A DNA stretch of 64,000 nt, taken from contig CAJULE010000002.1 in assembly GCA_910587445.1 (NCBI GenBank), positions 52,682 through 116,681 of the forward strand, in the 5' to 3' direction. This DNA comes from an uncultured Christensenellaceae bacterium (lineage in GTDB: Bacteria; Bacillota; Clostridia; Christensenellales; Pumilibacteraceae). The stretch's first letter is position 1. Every line of letters begins with the position of its first letter. Below, one piece after another: positions 27,601-39,600 of this stretch. The position numbers and the translations under genes are program-made. Below the pieces are notes generated by a model. It saw nothing but the letters and a program-made list of their open reading frames with translations. It had not been told where the DNA came from and ran no database searches.

Positions 27601-30600
27601 GCTATGCCGAAGTTACAAACGCGCAGTACGAAGATAAACTCGGTTTGCAAATAGGACTTGTCGGCGACAATCTCGACAATCCGAAAAATGTAAAACTCGA
27701 CGGCGACGGCAATGCGACATATTATGACATCGAGATAAAGGGCATAACGGGCGACGCTTTTGCGAATTATGTTCTTCCGACTTCGGGGCTTAACTCGAAA
27801 CTTACTATAGAAAAGCGCAGTGTCACGCTTAAAGCGGCTGATTTCGGTCATGTTTTCGGAAGCAGGACCACATCGGACGGCGCGAATCTCAACGTAGACG
27901 GAGCCGACCTCGTCTCTGTTACGGACGGCAATTTTGTCGCAAGCGACAGCATAGATCTAAATGATTTTGCCGTAACCGCAAAACTTGCGGACGGCGCAAA
28001 CGTGCTTTACAATACGACCGTCGGAAACTATAGGACGGTTATCACTCCGCGCGACGAGCTCACCGACTACGATATAACGTATGTCGACGGCATATTCGAG
28101 GTCGGGCAAAAGGTCATAGAGGCTAATTGGAATTCCGATACGTTTATTTACGACGGCACCGATCGGTTCGCAGGCTATAACGGCAATTTCGTGTGGTATG
28201 TCGACATCGACGGAAACAAAGTCGGGCTTACGAGCGTCGACGTGACTAAAGACGGCGCGTCTTGCTTGTTTAAAGACGCGGGCTCTTATACCTTCGCGGT
28301 GACGGGACTTTCCGACACTGATTATCGTCTTGCGGTCGCGGGAGAAACCGAATACGATTCGCTGACTCGCAATTTCGATATGAACAAGCGTACCGTCGCA
28401 ATCGCGGCAAAGGACATCGAAACGGCATACGGCGACGACGTAAACACTTTTCCGTTTGCTTGGGAATATGTGGGCGGAACCGATAAATTCGTCGAGGACG
28501 GCGGAAGCGAAATAGAGGCGGGAAGCTCCGCGCCCTCCGTGCTTAATTTCGGTTTTGCTTCCACTGCGGTCAAGACGAGTGCCGTCGGCGGTTACATAAC
28601 CTATATCGTATACGGCGGCGTAAACTTTACGGGAACGATAGAGCTCGATAACTTTACGGTAAACGTCTCGAGCGGCATCCACACCGTAACGCACTACGAG
28701 CTTAAAGAGACGGATATCGTCTGGGGCGAAAAAGCTTTTGTTTACGATGCAAAGGACAGAACGTCGGAAACTCTCGGTATTGCGACCTATGTCGACAGGG
28801 GCGACGGCGCGACTCGACACAGTCTCTTTCTTGTCGCCGTAGGCAGTGACGGCAAAGCAGCCGAGTTTAAAAATGCGGGCGATTACACGCTTGCCGTATA
28901 CGGTTTACAGAGCGAGAGCACGGCGAATTTGAAATTGCCGAGCGGTTACGACCTTACTTGGCAATCGTCGGCAAAGTACACGATAGCAAAGCGCGAAGTC
29001 GAAATCGCAGTCGCGGATAAGGAAAGCGTCTACGGCGAAAAGATAGGCTCGGATAAGAGAGTTTGGAATTACGTATCCGCGGAAAAATTCTGCGACGACG
29101 ACGACAATGCGGGAGACGACGGTTTTGTTTCGCGCATAAATATACGCGTGGCGATGGGAGCGGGGACGGATGACGAGCGGACGAATGTAGGCGTTCATGC
29201 GCTCGAGCTCTGTCTCGACGAAGATAAGTTTACGGCGGAAAGCGGCAGAGCGGAATTCGACAACTATTCCGTCGCGTTTGCAAACGGAAAAATCACCGTT
29301 CGTCCGCGCGTGCTTAACGTCGATGTGCAAAATCTCGAACATACATACGGAGACGACGGCGTCTTTGCTTTGTCGCTTGTTTCGCGAATGGTGTCTGTTT
29401 CGACAAGCCAATCGGCAGACGGCGGACTTACCTCGTTCGATACGCTTGACGACGTACTTGTCGCAACGAGCGGAGCGAATCCCGACGGAAACGTCCGCGC
29501 AAGCATCGGAAACAATTACACCGTGACATTGTCTCTCAAAACGGATTCGAAGGGAAACAATTACATAGTTAAATTCAAGCCTATGTCGGCTGCGGGAGAA
29601 GTCGGTGCGGAAGTTGTGCTCAATGCAGATGTCCTGTCCGAGTCCTCGGCAAACACTTCGGAAATCGCCGCATACTACAATATAAAAGCCGCTTCTTTCG
29701 AAGGTATAAGCGTAATTTCTTACTCTGCGAGCGGTACGGCGTACGACGGCGTGGCTCATGCCGCAATATCGTCTGTTTCGGTTTCGTATTTCACGGCAGC
29801 TAAGGACGAAGACCGCAAAACGGCAACGGGAAATGCCGCCGACAACAGTCTTGTATGGACGTATGCGCTTGCTTCGACATCGCTCGTACCTGCGAACTCC
29901 GAATTCGGCGCGCAGGTCCCCGAAGTCCTTAATGCCGGAACATACTATCTGTATTATCGAATTTCGGCAGACAACCACGAGACTAAGACCGATTACGTAA
30001 CTGTCGTAATCACGAAAAAACAAGTCGTTCTGTCGGTTTCGGCTAACGTCTATTACGGCGAAGAAACTCCCGAACTCGGCGATTATACATATAAATTCGA
30101 CGGACTCGGAAAGAATGAAAGCATTACGTATGCTTCCCACAGCGGAAATGCGGTCGCATTCAAAGCCGTGCGCACGGAAAACGGAATCGAGACGCCGCTT
30201 GAGGGTTGGACGGACGGCACTGTCGAAGTGTCTACGGACTATACCGCGGGAAAGCCCGTCGACAGCTATGCCGTAGATGTCGGCAATATCGGATTTTCTT
30301 CGGACAATTACAGCTTTGTATTAGCCGCTCGCGAACAGAACAACATTGCGGTCGAGAAGCTGCCCGTAATAATCAAGATAGGCGACATAACGGACAGATA
30401 TTGGTTCAACGGCGAGGATGGCGGCCGTGACCTCAATGTGAGGGCGGAAAACGGCTTTGCGCTTACTACGGGTGTAAGCGACATAAAAGGCAACCCCATT
30501 ACGGACATTTACGCCGAGGATAAGACGGACGGCGCTCACGCATACGCAAAACTGTTCTTTATAAAGAGCGGCGCGTTCGCGTACGACTCTAACGACAACC

Positions 30601-33600
30601 GCATCGACATGAACGGCATAGACGAGTATTCGATCGCTTACGAGATAAGAGAGCTCGGCGACGTAAACGGAAACTACGATTTGAGCTTCGAACTCGGAAA
30701 GCACACTGTCACGAATGCGGATATTATAATTTCGCTCGACAGATATGCCGCGGATTACGACGAGGACGAACACGGCGCGCTTGTGTCGACGTCGGGCGAC
30801 GGCGTGCTCGCAACGCCTGTCGATAAGGAGAAACCCGGCGGAGCGAGCAAGCTCGACTATAAGTATGCGCTTCATAAGGTCGAGGACGGAGACGGCGCGA
30901 TAGAAAGCTATGCCCCCGCCGAGGCAAGCGATTACAATCTCGACGCGCTTCCGTTGATAATAGACGCAGGCACATATTACGTTTACTATCGTATAACAGC
31001 AGACAATCACGAGCCCGCGATAGGAAGCGCCGTAGCCGTGATAAACAAGACCCATAACGGTTGGAAAACCGAATACGAAGTGGGTAATAACAGCTGGAAC
31101 TACGGAAGCTACAGCACCGCTTTGAATGCCGAAACAAAGCCCGTCGCGGACTTTAAGCGCATACCGGGCGGCACGGGTCAAACTTTGCCGAAAATCTCGC
31201 TGTACGGCGGCGACGGATATGCTAAGCTTATCGGCACGTATTCGATGAACGGCGAAAATTGGTCGTGGCTTACGGTTACCGAAGAGGGCAAGAGCATTTC
31301 CAACGGCAGGCTTCTTGCCGCAGGCAGTTATAAAGCTGTTGTCAAGGTCGAGGGCAACGACAACTTCTTCGACCTCGAAAACGAGTACGAAATAACCGTA
31401 AACAAGGCGGAGCTTTTGCTCACGCCCAAAGCCGTGAAGATCACTTACGGCGACGCTTTGGATTTCTCTACGCTCACTTACGAAATCGGAAGCTTCAGAA
31501 ACGACGAGGATTTCTCGCAAGCGATAAGAAACGCGGCGCCGGGTCTCGAAGCGGGATACGGCAACGACGAGAACTTCACTCGCTATGAAGCAGGCTTTGA
31601 AAACGGCGGCGTATCGAATTCCTATTACATACGTTTTGCGGACGGCGTGCAATCGGCTCTCGAAAGCCTCGATGTTCTCGAAAACTACGCGCCCAAGCTC
31701 GGTACCGCGACGCTTACCGTGGAGAGAAAACAGCTCACGGTCCATATAAACGACGCGGAAAACAAGTATAATTTCAACGTCAGCAGCGGACATAGGGAAG
31801 ACGCGGCTGCAATCGACACCGACCTTACGGGTGCGGAGGATAAAACAGCGTTCGGCTATTACTACGACGGAGAAAATCGTCCGTTCGCCTACGGCTCGGC
31901 GGGGGTGGAAGTTCCCGTGCGTATCGTCACCGACGCTTTTAAGTACGACGAAAGCGGTGCGCTCACAGGCAGTACGAGCGACGTGGGCGCATATGCGATT
32001 TACGCCGAAGAAAACAAGTATGCCGCAAACTACGATATCGCCTATGTCGGCTCTTTCGCAGACGGAACCAAGGGCAGATTCGAGATAAAGCAGGCGGAAC
32101 TCAATATAAAGGTGTCCGTATGGCATACGGTGGACGGAAAGGAGACGGAAGCTTCCGTTTCGGCTGCGGGGCGCGATTATGTCGGCACCTACAGCGGCTA
32201 CGCTTGGGAATTCAAAGCGGAGTGTGTGGATTCGGGCTTCAGCGCCGTGACTTTCCGCACGGTATACAGGAGCGGACTCACGGGTAACGATTATTCGAGC
32301 AATGCGCCCAAAAACGCGGGAACGTATTATGTTCGCTTTATAACTGACAACGACAATAACTATACGTTTGCAGGCTCGGAGGACGACTATGTGATGAAGG
32401 TCGATCCGCTTCGCGTGGCGGTGGATATGAGGCTGTATAACGACGCCGTCGGCACGGACGCTTTGCCCAACAGTGTCGAGTATAAGCAGAGCTCCTATGC
32501 GGTAAGACTTTCTCGGATTCCCGAAAACGTACCCGCACCGGATAGGGACGGCTTCAAAAACCTCATAAGCATTTCGTACAGGAAGGACAATCAAGCCGTT
32601 CCGAGCCCCCTGAATGCGGGCGCATATCTTGCGACTGCTACGGTAACGGAGCTTGCTTTCGGCAACTATGTTTTGGACGAAGGATCTCGCAGCTTCCAGT
32701 TTACGATAGAAAAGAAAAAAGTGGACGTCGTTGCCGCTTCTGGCGATGTGAGCGTGCAATACGGCGGAAACGACATATCGTTTGCTCTCACGGGTTGCTC
32801 CGCAAGTACCGATCCCAACGAAAACAACGGCTATATAATGACGTATACGATAGAGTATACGGACAATATCGGATCCGATCCGTCGACGTTTGCAAGCGGC
32901 ACGTTCTCGACCGGCAGATTCGGTTTCGTTGCCGTGAATGCCGGCAGATATGCCGTAAAGGTGAAACTTGCATTTACCGATAACTACGAGTGGAGAGACG
33001 TGTCCGGCGACACCGTGACTCTTCTGTATGACATTACGAAAAAGACTCTCTATGTCAAGGCGGCGAACGAAGAGATCGAGTACGGCAATTCTTTCGACGG
33101 CAGCGCGGGAAGTTCCCACGCATTCCTCTATAAAGGACTTGTGCCGGGACATATAGGACAGCACGGCGCTCTCGGCAACGAAATTCCCGGTGCGGACGTT
33201 GTCGGCGTCGGCAAGGAAATAGATATATCCAAAGTCACGTTTGCGGCGATCGACAGCTCCGCGCAGTCGTATACGGCGGCTTCCGCCGCAGGCGAGACGT
33301 TCACTTTGATTCCCGACGAAAACGCCTTCGTTTCGAACAACTATGCGATAGCGATCAATCATTCGTCGTTCGGTTCGGGCATCCTGCGGGTAGTCGGTCG
33401 CAGAATAACCGTCGAAATAAAGGATGTCGAGCGCACTTATACGGGCTCGAGACACGACGAGTGGCTGGACGGCGAGCTTAATGCAAGCCTTGCGGACGGA
33501 AACAATTCCGGTAAATACGTCGCTCTCGTCGGCGGTACGTTGACGTCAAACGAGCACAACGATACTCTTGCCGCCCTCGGAATAAAGCTCACGATAGGCG

Positions 33601-36600
33601 GCGGCAACGAAACCGATTACGTTTCGAGCGGCTACGCCATAAGCGCAACGCATACGAATACCAACTACGACATAACATTTACGGGAAGCTGGAGCACCAA
33701 GACCGACGGCACGTTTACCGTTCTTAAAAAGACGCTTGACGTTTCCGTCGGAGTAACGGGCGACGAGGGCGGCTCTCACACCGTTGTCTACGGAGACTCG
33801 CTTACCTATAACGCGACGTATTCCGGCTTTGTTCCGCAGGGAAACATAGGCGCGACGGGTAACTTGTCGGCGCTGTCCTGGCTGTTCCTCGACGGCGGTA
33901 AGATCGACGTGGAAACCGTCCGTACATCGGGAACGGGTGCGGAAAGATATACCATAGGCTCGTCCCACGTCGGAGACGCCTATAAAGTCACGCTCAAGGA
34001 AATAACCCTTCAAAACTATAAGTTCAATGTGATAGAAGGTGCGATAACCGTTGCGCCTCGTACGGTGAGCGCGGCGCCGACGGCAAGCTCCGTGGTGTTT
34101 GCGGCAGACGCGGCGCATAAGCCGGTCGTTCAGAATGTTCCCGTAGCGTTTACCAATACTGTTCCCGGTTTTGCAAGCAATATCTTCACATATTCCTACG
34201 ACGGCACGCTTAAGGACGGCACTTCCGTTGCCGGGCTTTCGGACGTTTACAAAGCAGGCGACTATGTCGTAACGATCAATCTCGCGGCAAATGCAAACGG
34301 ATCTTACGATTATCTGTTCGCGTCGGGAAGCTCGAGCTATACGTTTACGGATTCCTACGAAATTCGAAAGCAGGTCGTTCGTCTCGAGTGGACCACGCAG
34401 ACTTTCGAGTTCTCGGAGGGTAGAGCGGACGAGAATACAATTCCGAACTACGACGCGACGATCCTCGATCGTTCGGGAATAATGCTCGGCGGCTCGGTGG
34501 ACATGGAACTCGACGGCGGCATAATAATCGATTCCGAGAGAGGACTGCGCCTGCCCGTAACGAAGAGCGGCAGCTATTCCATAGTGCTTTCGCTTAAAGC
34601 GGAGTATCAAAACGACTATATTCTCGTAAACAGAGACGGCAGTCCTTCTCAGACCGTAACGCCCTCGTTCAACACTTTCGTAAGCGAGATTAACCTTACG
34701 ATAAGCATGAGCGGTTGGACTTACGGAGACAGCCCCGTAGAACCCAAGCTCAAAGCTACGGAAGCGGGCGGCAAGGAGTTTGTGCTCGGCGAAAATGCGA
34801 CGATCGCAATTGCATACGCGCTCTTATCCGACGAAACGGTCGCTTCTCTCGACAAAGGCGATCTCTGGAACAAATCCCTTACGCAGAACGACATAAATTC
34901 GCTTGCCGGCACGCGCACTTACGGCGTGAGTCCGGTAAATGCGGGCGCGTATATGGTAAGAGCTACGGGCTCCGTAGAGTATACCTATACGAGTGACGAT
35001 ACCGGAGCTACCGAGACGAAAATCATACCCGTTCAGGCGTGGTTTGCTTTCCGCATAAATAAGGATAAAATAGACGTTCCCGTGTTTGACGCGAGCGGAG
35101 CGGATAAGGTGTACGGCGGCGGTCTGCTTTCCGCAACCGTAAGCGGCTATCGCGAGGGAATAATGGGCATGACTTACGCCGAAGCATTCGAGCTCAAAGC
35201 GGACGCAGTCGGCGGAACGAGCACGCTTACCCTTCACACGGCTTCGGCAGGCAAGCACGAGCTTGTTATTACGCTCATAAACACCGTGAACTACGAGTGG
35301 CAGAGCTTTATGCCGAGCGAGCATACAAAGCTCGAGGACGGCAATATAGTCATCACATGGACGGTTTCTTCGGGCGCAAACGTCGTTACGGGACTGAATC
35401 TCCAGACGGGAATTTTCTACGGCGATACTTACGATACGACGGGAGTAAGCGCTTTGTTTGGTGGCGTCATAACCTACAAATACGCAGTGCGCGACACGGA
35501 CTCGACCGATCCGAGCACCGTGCCCGAAGGATTGACTTGGAGCGAAGGTCTTCCCAAGTTCGTAGGTAAGTATTGGATAAGCGCAACCCCGCAGGCCGAC
35601 GAAAACAATTACGTTGCCCAAACGGCATATGTCGCGTGCGAAATAGTAAAAGCCGTTCTCACCGTCAGGGCGAAAGATGCGACTATTACATACGGCGACG
35701 CGTTTACGATAGAGGGGAACTACGAACTTCTCGGCGCTCGATACGACAATGAGCTCGATCTCGACGGATTGCCGAGCGTAACCGTAGCAAATGCGAACGG
35801 CAATTACTTCGTCGGCGCGGACGTAGGAACCTACATCATAAGAATCAGCGGAATAAGCGGCGTTTCCGTCTCGGGTGCTTTCGCAAACAACTATACCGTT
35901 TCTTTCGACGGCAGCGAGCAAGCGACGCTTACCGTAAATCAAAAGCCGATCACCGTCATAATAAACAGTCAGGAAGCGACGTACGACGGTACGGCGAATC
36001 ACGTGCTCGACGAGACTATGGGCAGAAACAAGGGTTGGTACGTCTTGGACGATGCTCTTGTGACGAATGAGACGACGCAGTCGCTCGATACGCTCGGCAT
36101 AACTCTCGTAAAGCCTGCGGACAGCGTAAACGTCGGAAACTATCCGATAACCTACAGTCTTACGACCGGCGGCAAAAACGCAAACTATAATATCACCGTA
36201 ACGCCGTCGGGACGGTTTATAATAAATCCGCTCACGCTTACCGTGACGGAAGCTGCGACGAGCGGAACGCTCACATACAACAGGGGCAATACGCCCGTCG
36301 GAGATTTGTCGCTTACCGTAAAATATATGTACGACGGATCCGAATGTACGCTTACAGTAGGAAGCAATACGGGAAGTACGTCTGTTTTGAACGAGACGTT
36401 CGTTTTGATGTATTCGGGCGTTTCGAACAGCGGCGTTGCATATACCAATTCGCCGTCGCTGCCGTTATATGCGGGCGGCAGTTATACGGTCTCTCTTATG
36501 CCCGGTACGAACAGCGGCAATATAGTGCTCATAGGTGCGTCCGCCGCGTTTGCCGTCGAGAAGTATACCGTAGACGGAAGCGTTCTTCAGGATTCCGATA

Positions 36601-39600
36601 CCCTCGAAAACGTGCTTAAGGTCGCGTATACGGGAAGCGAGTATTCCGTAAGCGGCGATGTTGCAAACCGTTTGGAGACGCTCGGTTCGGCGCTGTATCC
36701 CATGCCGGCGGGAGTGAGTAAGCTCTTTGCTGTCACGGCGAGCGATAAGGGAACTTCGGCAGGGACTTACGCATTTACGCTTACGCTCGATGCGTCGGTA
36801 TTCCACAATTATAAGTGGAGAAGCGTCGAGGTCGCAAGCCGTGAATTCGCCTTCGAAATCACGCAGGCGTCAAACTCCGTGCGTTGGACGAACGAAAATC
36901 CGAGCGAGCTTTCTTGGATATACGACGGAACGCTTCACGAGGGAGGACTCGGCTTTACTGCTGATTTCGGAGCAAGCACAAGAGTTTGGCTCGTGTCTGC
37001 GTCCGAAAACGGCAACTACGAAGAATTCGACGCGTCCCGCCATGCGCGTAAGGGAACGCACTATGTCAAGGCATATATTCCCGCTACTTCCGATTACGAG
37101 GAAGCGATAACGTCGACATTCAAAGTGTGCGATATATCCGCGCGTGAAATAAGGATAGTTTTTGCCGGAGACGACGAGTTTATAGGCGGCGTTTACGGCG
37201 ACGCGACAATGACTCCGAGAGGATTCGACTTTACGGACGTCGTAAGCGGCCTTGCTCATTTCGAGGAATTGAAATCGGGCATTTCGACCGACGTCACGTA
37301 TGTAGGTAGGTCGTTCGGCGGGGTGGATTGCAAAGGCGTTATGCCTACGCTTGCGGGGCGCTATAAAGTGCGCGTTTCTCTCGGCGGCGAATCGGCAAAC
37401 AACTTTACGCTTGTAGGTGCAAGCGGCGGATATGTCGAAAGCGATTATATAATAGCCCGTCAGGCTGTTTACGGAGACGGAATAGTCGTAGACTCGTTCG
37501 ATTTCGACGGCTTTGCTCATACTGCGGAAGATTCCGTAAAAGGCAATGAATTCTACGGCGTGAAGTATGCGCTCGAAGGAAGTGCTGCGGAAAACATAAA
37601 TGCGGATAATTACGCCTTTGTGCTCGGACTTATCGATCCCGACAACTTCTATTGGTTTACGCATACGTCCGATCGTATCTCCGCCACGACCGACGCATAT
37701 CGCACGTTCACATACTCCATACGCCGTGTCGACGTTGTCAATGCCGAGCTCGATAAATTGAGCTTTGTGAAAAACGGTACGGCTGTGGAAGTGAGCGCAA
37801 GCACGCTCGAATCCGAAGCTATACTGTGGACGTATAAGGACAATATAAGCGACGTATCCGCGACGGTCAAAGTGACGGTCAGGGCAGCGGACGGAAGGGA
37901 ATACGAGCTTAAAAACAGAACGTACGGCACTTTCGACGACTTCATCGAACTTCAATACCTCAGAGACGGTTATGCGGAATGGGGACGTTTGCTTCCCGAG
38001 GACGCAGGCGCGCATAAGATAAGAGTCAATATCGAAAGAACGGTGAACATAAATGCTCCGAGCTCGACCGAAGAATACGATTTCCGTGTGGAAAAGCTTG
38101 CTCTCGAAGCGCCGACGCTCGGCGTTACGGACACGGGCTGGACGTACACCGGCGAGAGATTGACCGCTTATATGAGCGGCAGCTTCGACAACGACATAAT
38201 GAGAGTTTCCTTCTCCGACGTATCTACCGAGGGCGGTAAGTTCACGGTAGGCGCGGTAAGAGCGGGAACGCATGAAATAACCGTCGATATACGTCCGTCG
38301 TATATTCGCAATTATATGTGGAAGGACGGAAGCTCGTCGACAGTCGTAAAGTGGAAGATAGAAAAAGCTCCTAACGGACTCAAAAACTTTAACGATATAA
38401 GCAAGGATTACGGTCAGTCTTACGAGTCTGAAGCGAAAGCCGATTTCGGCACTGTCAAATTTGCCTACTACGATGAAAACGGCGTGCTTCTTGCAGGTGC
38501 TCCGAGGGTGGTTGGTGATTACTTTATCGAAGCTTCGGTAGACGGCTCCGACGACTATTACGGCGTGGCGGCAAGTCGCGTCAAGCTTCGTATCGACAAG
38601 AAAGAAATAGTCATTCTTCCCGCAAGCGGAACTGTCGTGTACGGAAACGAATATGCGCATGACGCGCGCGGATTTGTCGTTGAGGACGGATCGTTCGAGT
38701 ACGGAGACGGCTATTCCGTGATTTCGGGCGCGCCCGAATATTACACTGCTTACAGGGCGGGTAATGCGGCAGGCTCGGTTCAGACGATCGCGATAAGCGG
38801 AGTGGGGACGCTCGAAGCGGCTAACTATACGTTTAAGGCGAGCGAGAAGCACTCGATTCTCACCGTGACGAAACGTCCGATCACCGTAGTTATCGGCGAT
38901 CAGAGCGCAAGCTATAACGGCGAGATAGTCTTGGATCAGACTGCGTGGTCTATCCTCGAGTCGACTCCGAAATTCGGTTCGGACATAATAGCGGTCACGC
39001 TCTCGATAGACGGCGGCTTGCCCACAAGCGTAGGACGCTACCGCATAAGCGGCGAAGCGGTTGTCGGAGGAAACAATTCCAACGAAAATTACGACATCGC
39101 TTTCCGTGACGGAACTTACGTCGTGAACGCTCTCATAATTACGATCGGCGGCATAGACGTGCCGAGCGGTCTCGTGTTCGGTGAAACGGCAGGCAAAAAA
39201 GCCACGTTCACAGTGGACGGAGTGGAGGGCAGTCTCGAAAGCGGCGACTTTGTGGGGCGCGTGGAAATCCTCGTAGTCTACTATGACGATACGACGGGCA
39301 TTACGTATAGTTCCATGCCCGTGAGCGCAGGTACATACAGGGCTATGATAGAGCTCGCGCCCGCAAGCGAAGGAAACAACAACCAGAATTATCGCCTCGG
39401 CGGTACGCTGTCCAAGGTGTTCACGATCGCCCGCCGAGCTATCGACGAGTCCGCGATAGAAAGCAATGCGAAAGCCGCGGGACTTCTCGACTCGGTATAC
39501 AGCGGCTCTCTTCGTGCTCCGAGCGGCGACGCGCTTGCAAGGATAGAGGGCTTTGCTCCCATAGAAGGAATGTACACGGCTTCTTGCGCAGGCGGCATAA